From: an uncultured Clostridium sp.
GTDB taxonomy: Bacteria > Bacillota_I > Bacilli_A > Acholeplasmatales > Anaeroplasmataceae
DNA length: 44,574 nt
Direction: 5' to 3'
Assembly: GCA_945921565.1 (NCBI GenBank)
Contig: CAMEKY010000001.1
Location: 1 to 44,574, forward strand
The notes under the pieces were generated by a model. It saw nothing but the letters and a program-made list of their open reading frames with translations. It ran no database searches and had not been told where the DNA came from. The position numbers and the translations under genes are program-made. Of the stretch, positions 16,584 to 25,225 are shown piece after piece. Within the stretch, counting starts at the first letter, position 1, and every line of letters starts with the position of its first letter.

Positions 16584-17864
16584 ATGTTTAATAAAAACAA
16601 GAATTTTAAACCTTTTGAAAAAAAAGTATGGTTAGCATCTCCAACAATGCACGGTGATGAGTTAAAGTGGATGACAGATGCTTTTAATAAAAATTGGATG
16701 ACAACTGCCGGCGAGAATGTAAACGAATTAGAAAAAATTGCTGCAGAAAGTGCTGAAGTTAAATACGCGGTCGCATTATGTAATTGTACATCTGCATTAC
16801 ACTTATGTGTTAAGTTTGCAGGAGAAAAATTATATGGTAAACCTATAATTGGTCATGGTGCAGTTGAGGGTAAACGAGTATTTTGTTCGGATATGACTTT
16901 TGATGCCACTTTAAATCCTGTTGTATATGAAGGGGGAATTCCAGTATTTATTGATACTGAAGAAGAGAGCTGGAATATGGATCCTATTGCACTAGAAAAA
17001 GCATTTGAAATGTATCCGGAAGTAAAATTAGTTGTATGTGCTGAATTATATGGGTTTCCAGGTAGAATTGATATTATTAAATCAATTTGTGAAAAGCATG
17101 GAGCTTTATTAATTGAAGATGCTGCAGAAGCCATGGGTGCAACTTTAAATGGTCGCCAATGTGGATCGTTTGGTGATTATTCAGCTATTTCATATAATGG
17201 TAATAAAATTATTACTGGTTCATCAGGTGGATGCTTATTAACAAATGATTTAGAAGTAGCGAATAAAGCACGTAAGTGGTCTACACAGGCTAGAGAAGCT
17301 GCTCCATGGTATCAGCATGAGGAAGTTGGTTATAACTATAGGATTTCAAATGTTATAGCTGGTGTAGCAAGAGGTCAATACCCTTATCTTTACGAGCATA
17401 TTGCTCAAAAGAAAGCAATTTATGATAGATATGTAGAAGGATTAAAGGGATTACCAATTAAAATGAATCCTATTGTAAATAATACAGTTCCTAATTATTG
17501 GTTATCAGCGTTAATTATTGATCCTGATGCAATGTGTAAGCAAGTTAGAGATGATTCAAAAGCTTTATATATTCCTGAAAAAGGAAAATCTTGTCCTACA
17601 GAAATATTAGAAGCAATAGCATCTATTAATGCAGAAGGTCGTCCAATCTGGAAGCCAATGCATATGCAGCCAATGTATAGAATGAATGAATTCGTTACAA
17701 AAATTGGCAGTGGACGTGCTAAAACTAATGCATATATTGCTGGTGGTACATTTGATGTTGGTGCAGATATATTTGAAAGAGGCTGTTGTCTACCTTCAGA
17801 TAATAAAATGACAAAAGAAGAACAAGATAGAATTATTGAAGTAATTAGAGCTTGTTTTGAATAA
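16584..17864 (+). CDS. pglE: PLP-dependent sugar aminotransferase (DegT family, PglE-like)
   Basis: A 426-residue DegT/DnrJ/EryC1 aminotransferase, predicted to turn the 4-keto group made by the preceding dehydratase into the 4-amino sugar using glutamate. ALCNCTSALHLCVKFAG (64-80) binds the cofactor phosphate. LIEDAAEAMGA (176-186) supplies the aspartate paired with the pyridine nitrogen. SYNGNKIITGSSGG carries the Schiff-base Lys208. It begins 5 bases after the PglF-like stop, and the PglC-like gene follows at once. Insertions at about 84-100 and 300-325 make it longer than the usual 370-390 residues. The UDP-sugar substrate is inferred from context. Confidence 0.9.
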   Translation: MFNKNKNFKPFEKKVWLASPTMHGDELKWMTDAFNKNWMTTAGENVNELEKIAAESAEVKYAVALCNCTSALHLCVKFAGEKLYGKPIIGHGAVEGKRVFCSDMTFDATLNPVVYEGGIPVFIDTEEESWNMDPIALEKAFEMYPEVKLVVCAELYGFPGRIDIIKSICEKHGALLIEDAAEAMGATLNGRQCGSFGDYSAISYNGNKIITGSSGGCLLTNDLEVANKARKWSTQAREAAPWYQHEEVGYNYRISNVIAGVARGQYPYLYEHIAQKKAIYDRYVEGLKGLPIKMNPIVNNTVPNYWLSALIIDPDAMCKQVRDDSKALYIPEKGKSCPTEILEAIASINAEGRPIWKPMHMQPMYRMNEFVTKIGSGRAKTNAYIAGGTFDVGADIFERGCCLPSDNKMTKEEQDRIIEVIRACFE

Positions 17865-17878
17865 AGAGGGTGATTTTC

Positions 17879-18568
17879 GTGGAGTGGATATACACTACAT
17901 GGTACGGAATACTAACATTAGTGTTTTTAGGAATAATCATATGGATGTTATTAAGTTCTATATTGTATAAGCATTTTTTTAAGAGATTTTATGATTTTAC
18001 ATTATCTTTAATCGCAATAATTTTATTATCTCCGTTGCTTTTAAGTTTAACAATAATAGGGACACTAGTAATGAAAGGTAATCCTTTCTTTACTCAATTA
18101 AGACCAGGAAAGAATGAAAAAATATTTAAATTAATAAAATTTAGAACAATGACTAATGCTAAAGATAAGGATGGTAATTTATTGCCAGATGAAGATAGAT
18201 TAGTAAAATATGGTAAATTTTTAAGATCAACTTCATTAGACGAATTGCCTGAATTATTTAATATTCTTGTAGGCAATATGTCAATTGTAGGTCCAAGACC
18301 TTTATTGGTTAGATATTTAGATAGATATAATGAGGAACAACATCATAGGCATGATGTAAGACCAGGGTTAACAGGATATGCGCAAGCACATGGTCGTAAT
18401 GCTATATCATGGGAGGAAAAGTTTAAAATGGATGTATACTATACGAAGAATATTTCCTTATTCGGTGATATAAAAATAATAATTGATACAATTCTTGTAG
18501 TTTTCAAAAGATCAGGTATATCATCGGAAACTTCCACTACTATGGAAGAATTTATGGGCAATGATTAG
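17879..18568 (+). CDS. pglC: PglC-like phosphoglycosyl transferase
   Basis: A 229-residue priming enzyme of the monotopic PglC class. GTG 17879 is preferred over GTG 17870 because AGAGGG (17865-17870) is well spaced from it. An N-terminal helix (about 9-30), absent from minimal PglC, precedes the re-entrant membrane helix (about 38-64). The catalytic Asp121-Glu122 lies in TSLDELPELFN, followed by MSIVGPRPLL and RPGLTGYAQAHGRN with SWEEKFKMDV, the best family hallmark. Together with the PglF- and PglE-like genes just upstream it should transfer diNAcBac-1-P (or its 4-amino precursor) to undecaprenyl phosphate. Confidence 0.88.
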   Translation: MEWIYTTWYGILTLVFLGIIIWMLLSSILYKHFFKRFYDFTLSLIAIILLSPLLLSLTIIGTLVMKGNPFFTQLRPGKNEKIFKLIKFRTMTNAKDKDGNLLPDEDRLVKYGKFLRSTSLDELPELFNILVGNMSIVGPRPLLVRYLDRYNEEQHHRHDVRPGLTGYAQAHGRNAISWEEKFKMDVYYTKNISLFGDIKIIIDTILVVFKRSGISSETSTTMEEFMGND

Positions 18569-18600
18569 TTAGTATCTAGTATTATAACAAAGGGGTTACT

Positions 18601-19734
18601 ATGAAAAAAGTATTATTTGTGGCTTCGGTTTATAAATTTCTAAAATTTGAAGTCAATGATATGAAATTGTTAAAAAGCAAAGGGTTTGAGATTCATACTG
18701 CAACTAATATGAATGAGGCTGATTGGCTAAAAGATAATGGTGATTTTGATTTTTTAAATTTAATAAAACATCAAATAGATTTCGGAAGAACACCATTTTC
18801 AGTTAAAAACTTTAAAGCTTATAAACAAATAAAAAAATTATTGAAAACAGAAAAATTTGATTTGATCCATTGTCATACTCCAGTAGCAGCTGCAATAGCT
18901 AGATTTGCTGCAAAAAAATATAGGAAATGTGGTTTAAAAGTTATATATACATGCCATGGATTTCATTTTCATCAAAAATCTTCCAAAATTAATTGGTTAT
19001 TATATTATCCAATCGAAAAAATTTTGGCAAGGTATACCGATATGATAATTACTATTAATAAAGAAGATTATAAAATTATCAAAAAATTTAAAACACCAGA
19101 AAAAAGATATATTCCTGGTGTTGGTGTTGATACTAATTATATATATGATTTGCCTGTTAATACAAGTAAAATTAGAAATGATATTGGGCTGAAAGAAAAT
19201 GATTTTATGATTTTATCTGTAGGTGAACTATCCAAGAGAAAAAATCATGAAGTTATTATCAAAGCACTTGCAAATATAAATGCTTCAAACATCTTTTATG
19301 TTATTTGTGGAACTGGTAATCTAGAGAATTATTTAAAGTGCTTAGCAAATAGCCTAGGTGTTGAAAAAAAAGTTATATTTTTAGGGCAACAACCTTATAA
19401 TAGAGTAATTGAACTTCAAAAAGCTTCAAATATTGGTGCATTGCCATCTGTTATTGAAGGTTTAGGTTTGGCTGGAATCGAGACATTAGCAGCAGCAAAA
19501 CCCATTATTGCATCCAAGGTACATGGTATTAATGACTATGTTATCGATTATATAACTGGAATTGGTTGTGAACCATACGATGTTAATGAGTTTAAAAATG
19601 CGATTGAAAAACTAAAAAATGATAGTAATTTATATACAACTTGTAGTAAAAATGCTAAAAGCAAATCTTCTGAATTTGATATAAAAATTGTTTCTAAGCT
19701 TATGTCTGATAATTATGATTTTTTTTCTAAATGA
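18601..19734 (+). CDS. Glycosyltransferase family 4 (EpsD/PglA-like)
   Basis: A 377-residue GT-B retaining glycosyltransferase. The N-terminal acceptor domain has LIHCHTPVAAAIARFAA (about 84-100) and YTCHGFHFHQ, typical of the EpsD/Cap-type GT4 group. The C-terminal nucleotide-sugar domain has ILSVGELSKRKNHE (about 203-216), GLGLAGIETLAAAKPI, which contains the E-x7-E motif region, and a final helix. AAAGGGG precedes ATG 18601. It directly follows the PglC-like gene, so it probably adds the second sugar to the lipid-linked first residue. Donor and linkage are not predictable. Confidence 0.9.
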   Translation: MKKVLFVASVYKFLKFEVNDMKLLKSKGFEIHTATNMNEADWLKDNGDFDFLNLIKHQIDFGRTPFSVKNFKAYKQIKKLLKTEKFDLIHCHTPVAAAIARFAAKKYRKCGLKVIYTCHGFHFHQKSSKINWLLYYPIEKILARYTDMIITINKEDYKIIKKFKTPEKRYIPGVGVDTNYIYDLPVNTSKIRNDIGLKENDFMILSVGELSKRKNHEVIIKALANINASNIFYVICGTGNLENYLKCLANSLGVEKKVIFLGQQPYNRVIELQKASNIGALPSVIEGLGLAGIETLAAAKPIIASKVHGINDYVIDYITGIGCEPYDVNEFKNAIEKLKNDSNLYTTCSKNAKSKSSEFDIKIVSKLMSDNYDFFSK

Positions 19735-19757
19735 TATATTTTAGAGAGGTGATTATT

Positions 19758-20924
19758 CTGAAGTACATTATATATACGGGTGTATTGTTTATGCCTGATA
19801 AAAATGCTGCATCTCAAAGAGCTATTGCAATATCTAAACTGATAGAAAAATGTGGATATGTTCCTATAATTGTTGGAATGAATCCTGATATCACTGAAGA
19901 TAATATCATAAAGACAGAAAAAGTTTATATGGGAATCAAATATTATGAGATGAAGTATCCAAATAGTTCTTTTAAGTGGATAAAAATGTTATTTGATTAT
20001 AAAAAGATTATTGGTATTATTGATTTCCTTGGTAGAAATAATTGTAAAGCAATAATCGCAATGGATTATTTTTCGCCGGCTTTGAACTCATTGATGAAAT
20101 ATTGTAATAAGAATAAACTTAAATTGATTCTAGATTCTGTTGATTGGTTTGGAAAATCAAATTATGCTTTTCCTAAAAACATAATTAAAAATATAGATAC
20201 TTTTATTAGGATGAGAATTTTAAATAAAAGAAGTGATTACTTAATTGTCATAAGTAAATATTTAGAAAATTACTATAAAAAAAATGCCAATCATATAATT
20301 TGTTTACCAGGGATCTATTATCTCTCTACTAAATTGGCATATGATAAATATAAGATAAAAAATGATTATAGAACAATATCATTTGTTGGTTCGCCCGGAA
20401 GAAAATGCGAAAAAGAGAAAATTGATTGGGTAATTGAAGCAATCTGTAGAAATTGTGAATCTGGGATAAAAATTAAATTTATAATTGCTGGAATTGATGA
20501 GGAAATTTTAAGAAAAAACCGCCCTGATCTTTTTGCTTTACCAAACTTCAATGAGTTTATTGAAATTAGAGGAAGAATAAGTCATTCTGAATGTAATGAA
20601 ATTATAAGTAAAAGTGATTTTACAGTTATTATTAGAGAAAATACTCGCTTATCAAATGCGGGATTTCCAACTAAATTAGGAGAGTCATTTGCATTTGGGA
20701 CTCCTGTTCTAGTTACTCCGACAAGTGATATATGTGATTATATTCCAAACGGCTATGGTTTTATATCTGATTCATGTACATATACGGATGTAGAAAAATT
20801 GATTTTAAAATTAAAGGATGTATCTAATGAAGAGATTGTTCATATGCATGAAGTTGTAATTAGAAACAATCCATTAGAATACGATAAATTTATCGATTTA
20901 TTCAAAACTATCATTGATGATTAA
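19758..20924 (+). CDS. Glycosyltransferase family 4-like protein (possible CTG start)
   Basis: A GT-B glycosyltransferase of 388 residues if it starts at CTG 19758, or 397 from ATG 19731, which overlaps the previous stop by four bases. I prefer 19758: AGAGAGGTGA (19742-19751) is an excellent ribosome-binding site for it, and the protein would then begin (M)KYIIYTGVLFMPDKNAASQR, as homologous glycosyltransferases do. CTG starts are rare, so ATG 19731 with coupled translation remains possible. The donor-binding half shows SFVGSPGRKCEKEK and NAGFPTKLGESFAFGTPVL. Sugar specificity is unknown. Confidence 0.85.
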   Translation: MKYIIYTGVLFMPDKNAASQRAIAISKLIEKCGYVPIIVGMNPDITEDNIIKTEKVYMGIKYYEMKYPNSSFKWIKMLFDYKKIIGIIDFLGRNNCKAIIAMDYFSPALNSLMKYCNKNKLKLILDSVDWFGKSNYAFPKNIIKNIDTFIRMRILNKRSDYLIVISKYLENYYKKNANHIICLPGIYYLSTKLAYDKYKIKNDYRTISFVGSPGRKCEKEKIDWVIEAICRNCESGIKIKFIIAGIDEEILRKNRPDLFALPNFNEFIEIRGRISHSECNEIISKSDFTVIIRENTRLSNAGFPTKLGESFAFGTPVLVTPTSDICDYIPNGYGFISDSCTYTDVEKLILKLKDVSNEEIVHMHEVVIRNNPLEYDKFIDLFKTIIDD

Positions 20925-20950
20925 AACTATATGAGAGGAAGTGATACTTA

Positions 20951-22165
20951 GTGGAAATTGAGAAAAAGCAATCTATACCTATAAGCTATAATATTAATTT
21001 GCGTATAAACGATATTATAGCAGCTTTAGTTATTTGTTTTAGTTTAATTAACGGAGCAATCGGGATTGATAGTATAAGTTATTTTACAATATCTGTTATT
21101 TTTGTCTTTTTGATTTTAGGATTAATGAACAAAACAATAAGAATTACAAAACCTACAATTTATATTTTTGCATTTGTGATTGTCATTTTTTTGTTTTCTT
21201 TTATCAGGGTAGATGACAAATATTATACTTATTATTATTTTAAGTATTTCTTAGGTTTTTGTGCAATTTCACTGCTTGCAGGCGCTCAAAAATTTTCGTT
21301 AAAAAAAGTACTCTTATGTATTGAGATTATAGGATTTATTTGTGTTTCAATATTTCTAGTAAGAGGATTTGACAGTTATGATGCTTCTATTCAAATGGGT
21401 ATTGCCTATTCTATTCTTCCAGTATTCTACTCGTCACTTATTAATCTAAAGCAAAAAAATCATAGTAGATTTATTTCTTTAATAAACTTTGTTGAAATTT
21501 TGTGGTGTTATGCGATAATGGCCCCAAGAGGGATTTGGCTGAATATTGTTATTACTGCGATTTTGTATTTTTTTGTTTTTTTTGGAAAAAACAAATCACA
21601 TAAGTTTAAAATAAAAGCTAGAATATGTATCTTAATAATTATATTTTTTTCTATTTTATTTTTATATTTTTATTTTGAAAAAATTCTGTTATTTACATCA
21701 GATTTAGTTTTTAAAATTACGAAAGATAAAGTTTATGCTTTGGAAAAGATGATTTTTCTTTTTAATTCTGGGGACTTAACCAATGGTCGCTCTGATTTGG
21801 TTCTATTAGCTCAAGAATTGTCAAAAGGACATATGTTTTTTGGTCGTGGAATAGGATTCTATGAAATTGTACAAGGCGGAGGCGGCTATGTTCACAATAT
21901 TATATATCAGTCGATAGTTGAAGCAGGTATTTTTTTTGTAATTCCTTTAATTCTAATTTTGATATATTCTTTGAAGCATTTATTACGTATTTACAAAAAA
22001 AATAATGTCTTAGAAATGTGTTTTTTTATATTACTTTTTTCTAATGGATTTGTTGTTCTTTTCTATTCGTCAGTTTATTGGAAGTTGTTAATTTTTTGGT
22101 TTTTTTTAGGCTATTTATATAATTATGAAAGGCAACATAGGTTGCACAAGAGGAAAAAATTATGA
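20951..22165 (+). CDS. wzy: O-antigen/capsule polymerase (Wzy-like)
   Basis: A 404-residue membrane protein starting at GTG 20951 after GAGAGGAAGTG. It has about ten to twelve membrane helices and a large outside loop at about 240-320. That loop contains GRSDLVLLAQE, FFGRGIGFYEIVQGGGGYVH and HNIIYQSIVEAGI, the arginine/histidine region that defines Wzy and O-antigen ligase proteins. APRGIWLNIV (about 190) is the other conserved arginine site. It should polymerise flipped repeat units on the outer face. It overlaps the following acetyltransferase by four bases (ATGA). A second protein of this type is encoded at 39580. Confidence 0.85.
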   Translation: MEIEKKQSIPISYNINLRINDIIAALVICFSLINGAIGIDSISYFTISVIFVFLILGLMNKTIRITKPTIYIFAFVIVIFLFSFIRVDDKYYTYYYFKYFLGFCAISLLAGAQKFSLKKVLLCIEIIGFICVSIFLVRGFDSYDASIQMGIAYSILPVFYSSLINLKQKNHSRFISLINFVEILWCYAIMAPRGIWLNIVITAILYFFVFFGKNKSHKFKIKARICILIIIFFSILFLYFYFEKILLFTSDLVFKITKDKVYALEKMIFLFNSGDLTNGRSDLVLLAQELSKGHMFFGRGIGFYEIVQGGGGYVHNIIYQSIVEAGIFFVIPLILILIYSLKHLLRIYKKNNVLEMCFFILLFSNGFVVLFYSSVYWKLLIFWFFLGYLYNYERQHRLHKRKKL

Positions 22166-22833
22166 AATATATACTTAGAGAAATTTATTATTACTTCATC
22201 AAAATATTTATTAAATTAAAATATAAACATATCAAAATTTGTTTTAGAGCAAAAATTGGAAAAAAAAGTGTATTTGAAGGACATAATAAAATAGAACATC
22301 ATTCATATTTTAATGGTTATCTTGGGATGGGATCTTATATTGGTGAGTATTCAAATGTTTCTGGAAAAGTAGGAAGATATTGTTCAATTGGAGGACATGT
22401 TAATGTCATTTCTTTAACTCATCCTGTTAGAAATTTTGTTTCAACATCTCCTTGTTTTTATTCTACAAAAAAACAAAATGGAATGTCATATGTTAACAAG
22501 CAAAAGTTTAACGAAGAATTACATGTGGAAAATTCTGATTATCCTGTTATCATTGGTAATGATGTGTATATAGGTTTTGGAGCAACAATTATTGCACCTG
22601 TTGTTATTGGTGATGGTGCTGTAATTGCGGCTGGATCTATTGTTACAAAAAATGTTGAGCCTTATACAATAGTTGGTGGAAATCCTGCCAGAGAAATTGG
22701 AAAACGTTTCTCTGAAGAAAAAATAGAAAAATTATTACATGTACAATGGTGGAATAAAAATAAAAAATGGATATCTAAAAATATAGATTTATTTGATGAT
22801 ATTTCTAGATTTTTATCAAGTGATTTAATGTGA
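22162..22833 (+). CDS. CatB-related O-acetyltransferase (left-handed beta-helix)
   Basis: A 223-residue hexapeptide-repeat acetyltransferase of the CatB/VatD xenobiotic-type fold, here most likely adding O-acetyl groups to a sugar. Imperfect hexapeptides run from about 28 to 90 (KIGKKSVFEG, GSYIGEYSNVSGKVGRYCSI). A loop with LTHPVRNF carries the likely catalytic His. The second helix part is IIGNDVYIGFGATIIAPV (about 130-150), and VIAAGSIVTKNVEPYTIVGG and NPAREIGKRF end the fold. It overlaps wzy by four bases. It has no signal peptide and should act in the cytoplasm. Confidence 0.88.
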   Translation: MKYILREIYYYFIKIFIKLKYKHIKICFRAKIGKKSVFEGHNKIEHHSYFNGYLGMGSYIGEYSNVSGKVGRYCSIGGHVNVISLTHPVRNFVSTSPCFYSTKKQNGMSYVNKQKFNEELHVENSDYPVIIGNDVYIGFGATIIAPVVIGDGAVIAAGSIVTKNVEPYTIVGGNPAREIGKRFSEEKIEKLLHVQWWNKNKKWISKNIDLFDDISRFLSSDLM

Positions 22834-22849
22834 TTTGATGGTGAAAAAT

Positions 22850-24022
22850 ATGGATAGGTTAGGAATTGTTATAATTGGATATAAAAATGTTTTAGGAATA
22901 AAACGCTTGTTTGATTCTTTATCTAAGGTTGATTTTTGCGGAGAGTCTGACTTGACTTTGATTATTAGTATTGATTATTCTGGGGATAAATCTGTTGAAA
23001 ACTTAGCTAATACTTATGATTGGAAATATGGTAAGAAAATTGTAGTTGCTCATGATAAAAATTTAGGATTAAGAAAACATATTTTATCTTGCGGAAGTTA
23101 TATGGATAAGTATGACTTATCTGCTATCGCTGTACTCGAAGATGATATTTATATTTCGCCAGAAATGTATAAATATATGTGTTCTGCTGTTGAATTTTAT
23201 AAGTCTGATTCACGAATTACTGGTATTTCATTGTATAAACATGAATTCAATATTAACGCAAAACATCCTTTCATGGATTACTTTGATTGTGGAGATACTT
23301 TTTTTATACAATATGCTATGTCTTGGGGACAGATTTGGTTAAAGGATAAATGGGATTCATTTATACGTTGGTATAATGAAGAAAAATGGAAAAACATTGA
23401 TGAGAGCAAAATCCCTAGTAATATTTTAAAATGGAAAAATTCTTGGTTGAAGTATCATATTATGTATTGTATAGAACAAAATTTATATTTTGTCTATCCA
23501 AGAGTATCGTTATCCACAAACTTTTCTGATATTGGAGCACATAATAAATCTTTTTCAACATCAATGCAGGTTAAATTATGTATGAATAAAGATGTTGATT
23601 GGAATTTTACAAAATTTGATGATACATTGGCAGTATATGATGCATTTTTTGAAAATGTAAATTTGGCGAAATTTTTAAATATTACAAATGCTGATGTTGA
23701 TTTGTATGGTGTTAAGAAGCTAAATGAGAAAAGCAAATACATTATTACTAGGAAACGTCTACCTTATAAGATAGTTAAGTCATGGGGATTGCAATTAAGA
23801 CCAATGGAAGCTAATATTTTATTGGGTATTCCTGGTGATGAAATAATTTTGTATGATTTATCACACAAAGAAAAAAACAAAAAGCAAAAAAAGAATTATG
23901 ATAAAATTTTTGAATATGATTTAAAAGGAATCAATATTGTTTCATTTGAAAATGTTAAATATTGTATTAAATTTATTTTAAAATATATTAAGCTAAAACT
24001 TAAATGGAAAAAAAAGAAGTGA
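22850..24022 (+). CDS. GT-A fold glycosyltransferase
   Basis: A protein of 390 residues from ATG 22850 (preceded by GGTG); ATG 22838 and TTG 22835 are in-frame alternatives adding four or five residues. The N-terminus RLGIVIIGYKNVLGIKRL and the pattern LIISIDYSGD, DKNLGLRKHI, IAVLEDDIYISPEMYKYM (acidic metal motif, about residues 90-95) are those of GT2/GnT-I-like enzymes using a nucleotide sugar. The middle part FFIQYAMSWGQIWLKDKW resembles the acceptor-side helix of this group. The last 120 residues are lysine-rich and may touch the membrane. The donor sugar is unknown. Confidence 0.82.
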   Translation: MDRLGIVIIGYKNVLGIKRLFDSLSKVDFCGESDLTLIISIDYSGDKSVENLANTYDWKYGKKIVVAHDKNLGLRKHILSCGSYMDKYDLSAIAVLEDDIYISPEMYKYMCSAVEFYKSDSRITGISLYKHEFNINAKHPFMDYFDCGDTFFIQYAMSWGQIWLKDKWDSFIRWYNEEKWKNIDESKIPSNILKWKNSWLKYHIMYCIEQNLYFVYPRVSLSTNFSDIGAHNKSFSTSMQVKLCMNKDVDWNFTKFDDTLAVYDAFFENVNLAKFLNITNADVDLYGVKKLNEKSKYIITRKRLPYKIVKSWGLQLRPMEANILLGIPGDEIILYDLSHKEKNKKQKKNYDKIFEYDLKGINIVSFENVKYCIKFILKYIKLKLKWKKKK

Positions 24023-24026
24023 TTAT

Positions 24027-25202
24027 ATGAGTAATATATTAATACTTACTAACAAATATTCTGGTAATTCAAGTGCGAACGGAATATGCGCAAGAAACAT
24101 TGTAAATGAATTAAAAAAAGTAGGGCATAAAACTTATATATTATGTTATGAAAACCAGTGTATAGAAGATAATGTTTATTCTATTTCGAATAAAAAAAAT
24201 AAGAATAATAATAGAATTGTGAGTATCTTTAGTTTTATAAAAAGTTTTTTTGTGAAAACAATAGATAAGAAAAAATCTCTAGAATATCAGGAATATACTT
24301 TACGGATGATAGATGAAAAGCAAATTGATGCTGTCATTTGTTTCTTCTTCCCACTAGAAACGATTACTGTTTTAAAATCTATAAAAAATAATTTTCCAAG
24401 AGTAAAAACATTTATATATGAATTAGATTCTATCGGTGATGGTATTTTTGCTAGTTATAAGATTAGGTACTTAGCAATTAAGAATTACGAGAGGTGGGCG
24501 AGTCAATATTATTATTATGCGGACAATGTTTTTATAATGAAAAGTCATGAGAAATATTGGCGTAGAGTTTGGGGAAAGAAATATGAAAATAAGCTTATTG
24601 TTTCTGATATTCCTGTTCTTCTTAATATTATTGAATACGATTCTTTAAAAATTAACAAGCAGAAATTTAGCATGATATACACTGGGGAATTAAATAAAAA
24701 GTATCGTTCTCCTATTTATTTTTTGAAATTTATTGATGAAATATCAATGAAATATAATGTTTCTGTTAAATTTTATACCAAAGGAAATTGTGAGAATATA
24801 ATAAAACATAAAACTCAAAAATCAAATTGTATAAAACAGTGTGGATATGTTACTAAAGATGTGCTTGATAATGAAATCTATAATTCTGATATACTAATAA
24901 GTATTGGAAATAATAAATCTAATAGCGTTCCATCAAAACTTATTACATATATGTCATATGGAAAACCAATCATTCATTTTTCAAAACAAAATAATGATAT
25001 TTGTGAAACATATTTAAACAAATATAAGTATGGTTTAGTTTTGTCTGAAAAAATGTCTATTAGATATAATTTAGAAAAGTTTCGTGTATTTTTTAATAAT
25101 TTAAATAATTACAATATTGATTGCTCTGAAATCATAAAAATTCTTGAAATGAACACACCACAATATAGTGTTAATTTAATGAATAAATTTATTGAACAGT
25201 AA
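24027..25202 (+). CDS. Glycosyltransferase family 4-like protein
   Basis: A 391-residue GT-B-type protein. The N-terminal ILILTNKYSGNSSANGICAR matches the substrate loop of GT4 enzymes that start with a glycine/serine-rich turn. The C-terminal half has MIYTGELNKKYRSPIYF (about 217-233), CGYVTKDVLDNEIY and SNSVPSKLITYMSYGKPIIH, the donor-sugar region. The usual second glutamate of E-x7-E is not obvious. It begins four bases after the preceding stop and is more AT-rich than the locus ends, as are its neighbours from 18.6 to 28.5 kb. That is the usual sign of the variable core of a capsule locus. Confidence 0.82.
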   Translation: MSNILILTNKYSGNSSANGICARNIVNELKKVGHKTYILCYENQCIEDNVYSISNKKNKNNNRIVSIFSFIKSFFVKTIDKKKSLEYQEYTLRMIDEKQIDAVICFFFPLETITVLKSIKNNFPRVKTFIYELDSIGDGIFASYKIRYLAIKNYERWASQYYYYADNVFIMKSHEKYWRRVWGKKYENKLIVSDIPVLLNIIEYDSLKINKQKFSMIYTGELNKKYRSPIYFLKFIDEISMKYNVSVKFYTKGNCENIIKHKTQKSNCIKQCGYVTKDVLDNEIYNSDILISIGNNKSNSVPSKLITYMSYGKPIIHFSKQNNDICETYLNKYKYGLVLSEKMSIRYNLEKFRVFFNNLNNYNIDCSEIIKILEMNTPQYSVNLMNKFIEQ

Positions 25203-25225
25203 ACTATGATACGAGGTGAGATGTT

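Noticed and set aside
16853-17134. 93-codon minus-strand frame inside the aminotransferase gene
   Set aside because: Antisense of conserved catalytic sequence with low-complexity serine-rich content; not a gene.
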